The position numbers were made by a program, and so were the translations under genes. A stretch of 64,000 nucleotides of DNA, taken from NCBI GenBank assembly GCA_013399875.1, contig VXAZ01001670.1, positions 3,140,108 to 3,204,107 of the forward strand, read 5' to 3'. The stretch is from Gymnorhina tibicen. Lineage: Eukaryota; Chordata; Aves; Passeriformes; Artamidae. Of the stretch, positions 45,791 through 57,830 are shown one piece after another. The notes beneath the pieces were generated by a model. The model saw only the letters and a list, made by a program, of their open reading frames with translations, did not search any database and was not told where the DNA came from. Each line of letters starts with the position of its first letter. The stretch's first letter is position 1.

Positions 45791-48689
45791 TACCTGAAAA
45801 TCAGGAAATTTTGTTAAGAGAGTGAAATATGGAAGGACATGAGAATTAAAATGAAAATAAAATGGCATCCCAGTAAATATGCAAGTATTATCCAAACCAC
45901 AGTATACAGTCATGAGGAGGTCCCTAGAAAACACCAGATGAGAATAACTGCAGCAGGAACCAATGAGACAGGAATCAGCTGTGTAGGATCACAGAAAAAC
46001 AGCTAAGGTGTTTCAGTAATAGAGCTGCAATTCACCCCAGTATGGAAAGAGCAGAAGGCTTTTGCAGTATCTTTGTCCCACATATGCTTTCAGTGAGGTC
46101 CCAGGCAGGTTTTGATGGTGTAGCTGGGAGAGCAGCTCCTGGAATCTCTCTTGCCACATGCTGGAGACAAAACTGCTGTAAGAGATTTTTCTCCCCAGAA
46201 ACAACCAGTGTGGACACAGTGAAGTCAGCCTGATTTGGGAGGAGGGCTTTAAACAGATCCTCATTCATTTTTTAGAAATTGTAAAACCAGGAAAGGAAAT
46301 GACAGTAAAGCAAATTAAATGCATTAATAGCAGACATAAATTCCCATTTTCCTAATGTTTTCCCATTCTCTACCACTCACTCTGTCCATTTGCAATTTCA
46401 GCTATTAATCATCTAATCTTAGCATCCATCCACAGGTGTACATGGGTGTCCCAATGACTTTTGAACCTGTAGGTCAATATCAGACAACTTTCCATGTAGG
46501 TAATACATTTCTGTACATTTTATTACATTAATTGGATAAGAAAGAAATCCAATGACTGCCGTCACTGAAGTGTGTGCATATTTCCTGTAAGGCATCAGAG
46601 AATGCACACATGATGCAGTCTCGAGACACACATCCACAAGGAAAACCACACTTCCTTGGCTGGTGCCACTGCTCATGAAACTTCTGCTTTTCTCTCACCT
46701 CCTTCTTGCTGAAAACCGCCACCTCTTCCTATTTGCTTCCCTCGTATTTTGATTTTTTAACTATTTTTCTTCTTATACTGCATTTTTAGCACTTTGCCTC
46801 CTTCCTTCCTTTGCATTTGCTCCAACCTCCTGCCCATGCCTTGCTGTCTTTCAAAATGTGCTTTTTTACCTATCTTGGTCTCCTGTCCTCTAAGTTCCTA
46901 TTTCTAAGTCCCTAATTCATCTCACTTACCTGTATTTTTCTTTTAGTCTTCCATATAATTTTATTTCCACAGTCCTCTCCCACCAAAAAAACTTGCTAAT
47001 ACTATTTTGATACTTGCTAGTAAAACTCCTGTAAACCTTACCAGATGCATACACAAATGGGGTACACTAATATTTATTGCAGCAAATTCCTCCCTCTCCA
47101 AATTATTGAAATGAATTAGAGAAATTCTCTCTCCTCTGCTAGAGAAAATAGTTTTAAGCTCCCTAGAGAACTGCAGTGATCATTTTAATAATGTTCTGTG
47201 TTAAGGCAGGATCAGACCCACAAATCATCAGAGCAATAGTAAGACTTTCAATATGGCAAAATTAGGAAAATTACATTTTCCCTGCCCTGGTCTGTTGGCA
47301 AACATTTGGACTGAGCAAGTGTGGAATTACATGAAATCTGCAATGTAGCACTTACACCCTCTGTGCATGAGTGTAAAAGGCTCAGCAAGGTCAGAATAAA
47401 TGTTCTACATCAGTGAAGATGTTACGATTATTAGTAGGATCTCTGTAATGCTCATAGCTTTCTCCTAAATACGTGTGTACACCATGCACACTGTGGCAGT
47501 TAACAGCACTGTGAGAAACCTTCATTTTTAGTGTTCCATTTTTAAATTCTCAAATCTTTAACACTACATAAAGTCACTTAAAAATTAAATTCATAGAATA
47601 GTTCTTACAGGTCTTTAAAAAAAGATTAAAATGTCTGGTATTGCACTGTAATTTATTGTTATTTAAATTTCTTATGCCTTTTGGTTGCTTAGGCATTTGC
47701 ATTTCTATTTATTTCTTTCCTTTAAAACCCACATCTATGTAAAGAAACAACAAAGCAGATGGGAAGTAGTGGAAGGGCCACTTGACTGTGGCTAAGAAGT
47801 TACAGGGTTTGAACTGTGCTGGATAACCTCTAACAAGTCTCTTTATATCTTGACATCTCCTTTTCTCCTCCCACTCTTTTACTGTTTCATCTGCTTTAAC
47901 CTCATGAGGACAGAGACCTTCACCATCTGTTTCCATGATGCATAGCTCAATACTTTTGATACTTGCTGAGGTCACCATGAATTAAATGACTAGTAGTGCA
48001 CTTAATAACTCAAACTGCTGAAGAGATGTCCTCCAAACACCACTCCAGCCCACGGGCCAGGTACCATACAACTAGTGAGTGTTACATGAATGCCAGGAGG
48101 TCTCAGTGAAGGCCACAAGAAGCCATTGCATCCTTTCCCTCCATCTGCATATTTTCACCTGTCTTCACAATGTTCTTGAGTACTGCTAATCTGTGTGATG
48201 GATGTTCTTTATCAGAATGCCATCCTCATAAGGACACAAAACCAACACTTTTTTTATGCTCAGTCGATCCTTATCTGCATTTGGAAGTTAGAAATTTGAC
48301 ATGATATTATCAATACAGCAAGATGGCAGGCCAGTCAAATAGAGGTGTAACAAGCAGGGACACCAATACTTCCTTGGGCAAAGAAATGGAGATAAATTGG
48401 CAAATCCAGCAGTGTGTCTTTTCTCCTGGTGTCTGCCAGTAAGGCTCAATCTCTTCAGGAAGGCCCGACATGGGAAGTGTCACCAACCCTTACGCAGGGA
48501 GGCCACTCAACTCCTGAGCTTCCAGAGCACAAAAATGGAGATGGGCGTGCTGGTGTTTAGTTTTCTGCCAGTGATTTGAAGGGTCTGGAAGACAAGTGGC
48601 CACACGGTTTAACAGGCAGTAGTTTTTCCTTTTCAGAAATTGTTCTGCTGTGGCACTGAAAACAGTGCAGATGTGGGTTTCACTGAGCA

Positions 48690-48860
48690 GCCACCAGAGA
48701 GCCTCAGCTCAGGTAGAGTGCTTGTGTTCAGACCTTTCTCTCTGCCTCTTTCTATTCGTGAGGCAGCATAAAAGCTGCCAGCTCACTGGGGTAAGGCAGG
48801 AGCAATAAAGCTTTTCTCCTTTCCTCTCTGGGTTTTAGTAAGAGGATTATACATCTCCTC
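48690..48860 (+). repeat. Possible decayed retroviral LTR fragment
   Basis: GCATAAAAGCTGCC (TATA-like, near 48,769) is followed about 30 bp later by GCAATAAAGCTTTTC (polyadenylation-like, near 48,801) and a CTCTCTGGGTTTTAGTAAGAG string. That spacing of TATA and AATAAA is typical of compact LTRs. I see no clear boundaries or target-site duplication, so it may be chance. Confidence 0.25.
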
Positions 48861-50339
48861 CTTCTAGAATAAACCTCTTTGCAGAGAAGATACTTCTCAA
48901 GCCCTCTTTGGAGATCAGGCTCCTACGATCAAGACTCCTAAGATTCAAGCCATCACAGCAGTCAGTAGGAAATGAACCCCAGTTAAAAGGGAAAGGCTTT
49001 TACAGCTCTGAAGGAGTGCAGGGCTTGGACATACTGTACATGCTGCCATGGCAAAAGGATCCTTGTTTGGTTCACAGCTATTGCAGACAGAAAAAACAAG
49101 GAGGCACAAGCACAGGGCAGAGTTCAAGCTCCATCCAAGATGACAGGAGACTGTTGCTGGAGAGTTGGGAGGACACAAACCCTCCTGCTGGAACAGGTTC
49201 ACCACCAGGGACAAATGACCCAAGAAACTAAAGAGGGAACCTCTTGCAAATTTAACCCTTGACAAAGTATGTCTGAAAACAGTACCCAAGCATGCAGGAG
49301 TTAAAAGAGAGAAAGCAAATTAAAAGCTTTAAGACATGCTTGTGTGTTTCACTGCATTTAGCCCAAAGATACAAAGGACCTTTAGAATGACCATAACATC
49401 CAAATCAGACTTAATCACTAATACATTCCCATAACTTTGGAAACATCAACCAGCAATTAACTTGTGCAAGTTATTCTGTTTACAAAACACCTATGTATTA
49501 AAATGAAAGTCTCTGTGACAAGTTAATAAAACTACTTACTTCCAGTGAGCCTCCTCAGCACACACTACTCTTCCCTTCTGCTGAGGCCATCTCAGCTGCT
49601 GTGACACTACAGACCTGCTGTGGCTCCTGCTTTGTCTTCTGTCTCTCTCTGCTCCCTCTGTAGCAGGTCACTCTCTGCTGTCACTCTCTTTACTGTCACT
49701 GTAGTAGTGTCAGGCTAATGGCACAAAAGTACGCATTTTGGTTTTAGCATTTTTTGTGGCTCCTTTAGTCATCATCTTCAGCTGCATTAACCTTTGTGCA
49801 TCATTTCAGTGTTGCCTAACTGCATTTTGGAGCAAAACAATCATCCTGATATGTATGTACATCTTGCTTTTCACCTCAGACTATAAGCATCCCATCATCA
49901 ACATAGAGAGGGATAGTCTGATTCACCTCCATGTCACCTGTCATCTTTTCAGCTTTCCCCTTCCTGGCCACACTAAGAGCTGTGATGATTGCAAGAACTC
50001 ACAGGAGATTTATTTCTTGATGGCACCTGGAGGTCCTGGCAATTCCTCAGCTCTCTCCTTGCTACCCACTTTCCAGGGGCAGAAGCTGACACATTGTCCT
50101 CTATGTGAAGAGTCACTGGGGAGAAGGGACTACTGGAGCTTGACGCTGCTACTGCAGCACTGTGTTCTTTCCATCTCTCTGTTGACCGTTTTACTGGTTC
50201 TTCTGCACTTTTGGATGGCTGATGATGCATCATACGTAACCCCCTTTCTGCTTGTACATACAGTGTTTGCCTGGCTTGCCCAGCAAGATGGTTGGGTTTT
50301 GGAAGCACCAGGTGCAGCTGCTGGGACCGCTGGTTGGAG

Positions 50340-50790
50340 AAACATTTGCCTCCTGAGCCCGTTAATTAGCACAGTAACGGTAACTGTGCTCCATTAGCCA
50401 ACCCATGTGGTCAAGTCCCCTCTCCGTCCACCAACCTTGCCCTTAATGAGAGCTGGAAGGGGGACACTCACAAAACACTGCCTCAGAATAATATTCGGCT
50501 TTGTCCGCGCCGGTAACGAGAGCTGACAGGATCACTACGTCCATTTCTCTTCTAATTAGCACACTTCCAGCTCGGCCTGAGCCAGCAGCCAGAGAAAAGC
50601 GATCGGACAACCGTACCGAATCACAAACACAAAGAGGCCCATTCCCCGTAATTAGGTGAGACAATCCCTCAGTCTTTTCTCGGCTGGAGCTTGCCGGTAA
50701 GACTCTCGCTGTTTTGGTAAGTCCCAGCAACACAAGTTACACGTCTCCCCAGGACACTAATAAGCCCCTAATTGTCTTCCGCTTCACACG
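50340..50790. promoter_or_regulatory. VSX-type site cluster, candidate enhancer about 38 kb upstream of VSX2
   Basis: Two exact VSX-type octamers TAATTAGC, at 50,363-50,370 and 50,553-50,560, both continue as CAC. They are joined by GTAATTAGG (50,648-50,656), CATTAGCC near 50,392, CTAATAAG (50,757-50,764) and CCTAATTG (50,767-50,774). The left site abuts a 23-bp hyphenated palindrome. CpG content is raised relative to neighbours (CGGTAACG, CGATCGG, CGTACCG), and the texture resembles a conserved non-coding element. Autoregulation by VSX2 is plausible because its homeodomain class prefers this octamer, but it is inferred. Confidence 0.5.
50368..50390. repeat. 23-bp hyphenated palindrome beside a VSX-type site
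   Basis: AGCACAGT (50,368-50,375) is mirrored as its exact reverse complement ACTGTGCT (50,383-50,390) across a 7-bp spacer that contains a GTAAC/GGTAAC near-repeat. The left arm overlaps the end of TAATTAGC. It may be a dimeric factor site; no specific factor is recognised. Confidence 0.8.
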
Positions 50791-53700
50791 GCTCGTACCA
50801 TAGGTCTGACTTGGGGGAATTCTTCTAACGAGCGGCAGCCAGCACTCCCTGCGCCGCAGACGGACAGGGAGCCGCCTCTCGGGCACCGGCAGGAGAAGGG
50901 GGACGGGGAGAAACAGCCAGAAAAGCAATCCAGGCACTGGGGCCCAGCTACGTGGCACTGGGCCAGTGGCTGGGCATCAGCCACACGGTGCTGGGGACAT
51001 GGGCCGTCTCCATCCTTTCTCCATCTCTACCATCCACCTGCATGGAGGAAACCTGAGTTCAACTCTCTACACTGTCTTATCCTCTGTCATCTCCAGCGGT
51101 ACTTGTGCTTCCACACAGAAATGCACCATCAAAACCAAATATCTGACTGCAAAGATTTGCCTCAAGTCTCTGCTAAGGCTTGCTGGGGGCTGCCCTTAGA
51201 GAAATGCTGCACCTGGCATGTGCTTTACTCCAGCGAGGCTCTGCCATGGGTCTGCCCCAGAGTTTGGGCTGGGAAGGAGCATATGTGTAAACAAGACCCA
51301 GTCAGTTCTCATGTAAGGGAACATGTGCTGGGTCTCATAGGACAGGTTTCCTAAGATTCTCACAAAATTATTAAAAACATGAGTTGTGAGATGGGTAGGA
51401 GACCGCAGCTCAAGCTTTCTTACCAAAACAAGGCAAAGAAAGACACATAGTCCCTCTAATTTTCAACCTGATGCTTTCTTCAGAAACCATCATCAACCAA
51501 ATATTTTTCAGCAAAACATTTTCCCTAATTTTTGATTACAAGCTGATATTGAGGAAAATATCACAGCTGACCCTGTTAAGGATACTCGTGGCCTGCAGAT
51601 CCATTTGACTCCTGTGCAGCTGATTACGAACTGAACCCTTCTGCAAATCAGGGCTCACTCTGATTCCTCCCACAATGGGCCTCAACAGAAGCAATTTGTC
51701 CCATTTCTACACGTGCTATTTGGCTTCAGTGTGCAAAGCAGAGGGAAAAACCTAAGACAGGGTGACAAGCTGATCCATGCAGAGTACAAGAGAAAGACAG
51801 GTGCCACTGCTTACCCTGAAAGGCAATTTGGGATAATCAATATATATATATAAAATTAGGAATAACTAACAAGTTACTTTAATACAGAGAGGAAAACAAA
51901 CTGAAGGCCACAGAACCAGGCAGCCTGAGCATCTGTGCCCACTTGGGTCACTCTGCTGGTCTCTTCTCCCTCATTCTCATGTAGCTGGTGAGCTCTCTTC
52001 CTGCCTTTTCATCCATAGCCTGCTGCATTTAGGGCTATCGTAGTAAGTGGAAGATAGCAAATGGCAAATTTCTGCTGCTTCAAAATTAGCTTAAAATTCT
52101 GTGATTATGAAGAAAATGGTGCCTGGTATTTTTGAGAGGGAAATCCTCCCTTGCATGTAAGTGTCTACAAGCACAAAATTTAATTACCCTATATTATTAT
52201 GCCTACTCATCAGCTATGGGCCACAGAGCCAGCCTTTCAAGTGATACAGAACCAAGTCAAGTACTTTGTCCTCACAGAGATCTGGTCAATAAATAAGGTG
52301 CAAGGTCATTCTTATTACCCATTTTTTCTACTAGCAATTAAGTTAAGGGCTTTCAAGCTCAGCCCTCTTCCTCTTTTCTGTTCCTTACTGAGGTGTCTAT
52401 AACAGAGACAGGCAGGGAGCGTTCTGGCTTCACTGGTCACTGATCTGTATTATAGGAATCAGCAGGCAGGGCAGAGGTCAACCACACAAACCCAACAAGA
52501 AAACGCCTATTCTGTACACTCATCAGCTGCCTGGAGTCAGTCATCCTCCTCAAAGAGACATGACGGAAAAGGTCAAGTCTAAAAACCATCAGTTCCAGTG
52601 GATGATGAAGTCAAAATGTGAAGGGATCTTGCCATACTGAAAATCTAGCACAATCTAAATAAAACTGGCATTGTTGCACATATTCTATGCTGAATGTGGA
52701 TTACACTCTGTAGCAACTGGATCAGTCTGGATCTCTGGCTACTTAAACTTTTAGCTATCTTTATGTGGACTTTATGATTGGCCACAATGATTTGAGTTCA
52801 GGATACTGCATTTCACATTCACATTTCCTGAAAGAAACTCAAAAAACTGAGGTAAAGATTGACTTGCAGATATAAAGTGTTTCTAGAATAGGTTTGATTC
52901 CAAGAATCACAGCATTATGTAAAACCAAAAGGATCCAGTCTTCTTCATTTCCTTATCCTTGATTTTCTTTGTCTCTCTTTTTAGATTTTTTTTTCTTTTC
53001 TTGCCTTCTAAAAATATCGAGGTGCATCTCTTATCAGGGCAATGCATATTTGGCATCACATATGCAATATCCTTTGGATGTATCTGGCACCCTGGCTGAT
53101 GTATATGCTGGGATGTGCACGCAGGAGTGGGTGTGAGTTTTGGTATTTCTGTGGTTGGAAGGTTTTGCTATAGTGATGACAGAAATACTTTGTTCTTCTA
53201 ATCGTTTTTATCCAGCTCAGAGTTGTTGCTCCATGGGAAGTTTCTGTCCAACTATAATTTTCCTGGGCTGAAGAGAGAGAGACAACCTTCTAGAAAATTG
53301 TCTTTCAATGAATTATCATCTTCTACTAAAGATTATTTAATAACTTCTTCAAAAGCGTCAGTACAGAGTGGCATATGAAGATGGGGGTACAACACTAAGA
53401 AGTGAGGATTATTTTCCTGCTGTATCAAGTTTGCATGCCATGTTCAGATAGTTCACTCAAAGATGTGACACATTTCCCTACTACAAGTACCCTTGTTGCC
53501 TGAGGTTCTTGCTTAGGAGAAACTCAAATGTGAGGATGCTTGAAGTGCTTCTCTTGAGATTGTATCTGGTGTTTTTGAATGACTGCTGGTTCCAGGAGAG
53601 CATATGCATCACTGTGGTCTTTCTGTAACAGTAATTTGCAAGTTGTCTTTTTCTTTTGATTGCATATATCTAAAGATTTCTATTAGTTTAGAAGTACTAC

Positions 53701-54630
53701 GGAAATGTTTATGAGAAGTTACGGAACTTGTGGGAGGCCAGGAGTCCAGGATTTCAGATCATGTGACAAAGCTGAAATTTACCTTTTTCACATACTGCAT
53801 AGGCTGATGATGGAATTGCCAGGTGTCAATTCATCAGCATGGAGTGGTTGGCATCGCTGTCACTGTGATTTGAAAAACTGTTGTTTGCCCAGCACTAGTT
53901 AGTGTAGGTGAAGTGGATGAGATCAGCTGCAAATCTAGCTGATGATCCTGTTTTTAGACATACTCAAAACAGGATTTAGACCCCGATGCTGTGAAAGAAA
54001 ACAGCAGAGTAACAAAATACAAGCTGTAATTAGGATGTACACACTTCACAGTATGCTTGCACTGTGAGTACTCTGCAATTTTGATTATGCCAGCTCAGGC
54101 TGGCATAGAAGACAGACAATTGAACATTGTGAACACAAGGAAGGTGAACATAACCATGGAACAAAAACCATAGTAGAACCTGAAAAATCATGAGTAGTGC
54201 ACAGACAGCAAAGAAAAAATCCAAACAACTGTTCCTGACAATAAAAGAAATGAAAGGTTCAAAATGGAATTATCAGGTAAGCAGATTTAAAACAACACCC
54301 CCACCCAAATTTTTTTTTTCATTTCTAACCTTTCTTTGTATAACTGAATTATGGAACTCACTGTCCTGGGGCATTTTTCAGGTCAGAAGTACAGACAAAT
54401 TAGGACTAAAAAAAATATATGGAGGGTAAGGTCTACTGTGGACCAGATTCAACTAAAACAGATTGCTGGATGCTGTGTAAGTTACCCTAACACAAAATCA
54501 CTGTGTAAGCCTTTTGTTTATATCCTTCCCTATCCTTCTACAACTGTTTACAAGCAAAGAGAAGATTACAGATAAAGACGGGCTTGTGATTTGACTTGTA
54601 ATAGCACCTTACATTTTTACATAACATAAA
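50791..54630. other. Intergenic, nothing recognised beyond simple sequence
   Basis: A short TA dinucleotide tract occurs at about 51,840-51,853. No exon, RNA gene or named repeat was recognised. Open frames are short (60-83 codons) and unconvincing. Confidence 0.6.
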
Positions 54631-54655
54631 AATCCGTAAAACCAGAATAAGGTTC

Positions 54656-54706
54656 AAACATTACCTCCAAGATGGACTAACATTATCTCCAAGATGGATT
54701 AGTCAA
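54656..54706. repeat. Two tandem copies of a 24-bp unit with YY1-like core
   Basis: ACATTACCTCCAAGATGGACT is followed directly by the near-identical ACATTATCTCCAAGATGGAT (two substitutions). Each unit contains CCAAGATGG, which resembles the YY1 motif (reverse complement CCATCTTGG). It could be a small duplicated factor site. Confidence 0.75.
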
Positions 54707-57700
54707 TTTTCACTCATCTGTCATTTCTAGGTGTCTTGTTGAGGGAAATATGAAGCAAAGTTGAGAACTGTGAGTTACAAGACTGTTACAAAACTGTTAA
54801 TTTTGTAATGGCAAAACACTGAGTTAAATGGAATATCATGTTATTCAACTGTCAGTGCACAAGACTTTTATTTTGATAATGATTAACAAAACAAACAAGA
54901 ATTTCTTCTCAGTTGGATTAGATAGCAAAGCATTTGATAGTCCAAGACTGAAGTGAATAGTCTTTATAACTGAATGTATGTAACACTGGCATTTAAAAGG
55001 AACCAAATAAATACTGAGTTTACTTCCAAGAAACTCACAGTAGTATCTAATATACCAATACATGAAAACACTTTATAAAACAATGCATCAGCTTGATTAA
55101 TATTGCCAAACCTTGATTTTTTTACACTCTTCATTCCCATCAGTAACAAAAAGTCACTTGGATTTTCTTGTATAGATAACTGCATGGATGTCAGGAAGGA
55201 TAGCATTGAAAGAAAAATTAGAGTTCAAAAGGGTATGAAAACCCTTAGTAGCATTTGGATATTGACAAATATTTATTAACTGATGGGAATGGAACATCCA
55301 CAGGCCAAACCCTGAGGTGATGGCATGCAGATAAGCGAAGAAGAGCCTGAGGAATAGTATTGCCTAAGTGGCCAAGCAAAAGCTTTAGCATCTCAGAGGG
55401 CTATTTTGAAAACCCAGGCAAACCTCTGAGGTTTGCATTTGCATATTATTAAACCAAAAAGCAATAACAGACAAAAAAAAATTCTCTGGGTAACACACAA
55501 AAATATATATAAATATTGCCAATAAAAAAATAAGATCACTGACTCATCTCTACAAATGATAAGTACAAAACCAAAAAATACCACAATTCTAAAGCATATG
55601 TTAATGGCTGCCCTATAGAAGATAAGTACTGTGTATGATAAAAGGAGATTTTTCTTTTTTTTTTTTTTTACCATACGTATGTTACTAAAAACTACCTAGA
55701 GTTCAAAATTCCATACTGCACATATAAGAAAATACACATATACTTCCAGGACAGGCTTTCATACATTTTCCTATATCCTCCTTTCAGATCTCAATTCCTT
55801 AATGTGTTGGACCAAGAAACCTCTGTAAAATGCAAAAACGCATACTGGTGATATAGATGAAGTATCCCATTTTGTCATATACATGTACATATATTACATA
55901 TATAGTATACAAACTTAAATTTGCATTCCAAATGTATAATTCAATGATTAAAGCTACATCAACATCAGTTTGCACCACTGGGTTTTTTTCTGTTCCTGAA
56001 CTACCACTTTCAGCTTCTCTTCTCATTCATCTGTCTTAATTCTCATGTTCTCAAGGGACAGAGCTCCTGTTAAGCTCAGCCCTGCATAAACTGTGAAGGA
56101 CAGAAATAACTGTTAAGTTTTAAATCAGGCTCCTGACATTTCTAAATTTGTGCAGGGTCTTTCCAGGATGTGGGATTTAGCTACTTAAACTTAGTTAACA
56201 GGAGCTGTCCAAAACAAGCCTAATTCTGGCTGGCAATAACCAAAACCACAGACTGCAAACCAAAGGGTTGCCAACAATTTAGTAAAAACTCAGAAGTCTA
56301 TTTGATTAAAAAAATCTCCCCCTCCTTATTGCACATGCACTCAAAAAGAGTCTCCTCTCTCTGCAAAGCCAGAAAAATGCAGTGCTGTAAGGACAGCCTG
56401 TTACATGTACTATTTCCAAATAACTTCTCCTCTCATATGTGACTACAGACTGAGAAATAACAAGTTTTGAAAAGCCTGCATGGTAAAAATAACATTTCTA
56501 AATAAAAAAAACCCTACGCTCTTCATCTAATGTTACAACATTATGTTGAACCCTAAAAAAGAATATATTTACTAATGCTTAAAATGTTGTTTTCTAGGAA
56601 AAGGAAAGAGGATGGAAGGAAAAAAATTATTCTCTTAAATAAAACAAAAAGTCTGAACATGCTCTATACCTCTTCCAAGGGGTGAATATGTACAAGTGCA
56701 TGAACAGAAGAAAAAGGCATTAAACTGTAAGAACAGTGTGCTGAAAGGGAACAGCTCACAGAAGTTTCTATCTTAAAAATTCTGGTTTCATAGGAGAAGA
56801 AAATTTTGAGGTGCTGGTTTATAAGCAATTAAAAATACCACAAAACATTATTTTCAGAAATGTTGAGATCCTGTATCAGACCATCCTTACAATGTGGCTA
56901 ACAATCCTGTTGCCACTTCTTGGAGTGATAACTGAAAACATTACCGTCTTTCAACTTTATAACTCATGCCAGTTTCTAGCTCTGCAAGAAGCAAAGAATT
57001 GCAGAGGATTGACAAAGCTGTTTCTTTGTGTACTGGCCAAAGCTCCTGTGAGGATATCTTGAGGACATAGTAACACTTCTTACTCCGTGGTCTGTTAGTT
57101 TCAATTTCACTTAGAAAACCACTTAGCAGTGAAATGAAGCTCCTGGCACACCGAAGGTCTGGAGGTCTTCCTCGGAGTACCAGACATGCTTCTCTGAAGG
57201 CAGTGAGCAGCTGGAAACTAATGCAGAGACTGCACTCAGCTTCTACACTAAAAGCATATGCTCCTGCTGAACCAGCACTCTTGGTCAATCCACACCCCAA
57301 ACGATGCTCAAATCCTTCAGCACAGGTGTTGCACACAAAAAATCAATGCATCTAAGACAAAAGACACACAAAAGGGTCGAGGCCTCATGATGGACACTGG
57401 CCAGTGTCAGATCTGCTGTGTACCTCAAACAGGCTGCCCCTGAGAGCAGCTGAATAAGGACACTGGCTGTTCACTCTGAACTGCTAATTAAAACAGGTAA
57501 CTGTGTCACAGCATGTCAGGGCCAAGTCCTCCTGTTGGACATCCTATGGTCAGATGAAGTCCGAATTCCAATGCAACCAACTGCACTCCTTGTGACCTGT
57601 GCATATTGTCCATTTTCCCCCGTAAAGAGATGAGCTGTGGAAGCAAAAGCAGATGTTTGCTTCTGAAGGTCTAGAGCAAGAGCTTTGTTCTTCTTAGACG

Positions 57701-57774
57701 TTCTGGGCTTCATCTGGATCTGCAGTACATAAAATGACCTGGTTGGGGTATTTTCTTCCAAACGCTAGATGCAG
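54707..57774 (-). other. Downstream flank and probable LIN52 3-prime UTR
   Basis: The part adjoining the LIN52 stop codon (below 57,775) must contain its 3-prime UTR, since UTR sequence follows the stop on the minus strand. I could not fix its end: no AATAAA on the minus strand appears in the first 2.5 kb, while one lies near 54,867 (plus-strand TTTATT) and weaker TATAAA variants occur near 56,817 and 56,955. The tract also holds a GCTAATTA at 57,483-57,490 and a T-rich run near 55,648-55,671. No other gene is seen. Confidence 0.5.
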
Positions 57775-57830
57775 CTACTTTTTGGGTTTCTCTAGGATGT
57801 TCAGGAATTTCCCTCGAGTCATTTCTCTAG
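57775..57830 (-). CDS. LIN52: LIN52 terminal coding exon
   Basis: LIN52 is a small nuclear subunit of the MuvB core (with LIN9, LIN37, LIN54 and RBBP4), which assembles the DREAM repressor and the B-MYB activator to control cell-cycle genes. On the minus strand a GATTTCAG acceptor is followed by CT (end of a split Ser codon) and 17 codons, REMTRGKFLNILEKPKK, then TAG at 57,777-57,775. This matches the conserved LIN52 C-terminus exactly as I recall it, including the phase-1 junction within the Ser of DES|REM. The C-terminus is part of the helical region that packs on LIN9. The rest of the protein (about 100 residues) is encoded to the right, beyond coordinate 64,000. Same-strand placement upstream of VSX2 agrees with mammalian gene order. 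Confidence 0.94.

Larger units (their letters stand above)
39081..50339. other. Long intergenic stretch with LINE and SINE relics only
   Basis: No recognisable exon in about 11 kb. Identified contents are two MIR-like fragments (39,765-39,870 and 41,440-41,535), a CR1 tail (41,762-41,887) and a CR1 internal fragment (45,480-45,790). The 43.8-45.5 kb and 46.9-47.7 kb parts are AT-rich without a clear motif cluster. An open frame of 219 codons at 49,738-50,397 is discussed under findings; I do not call it a gene. Confidence 0.6.
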
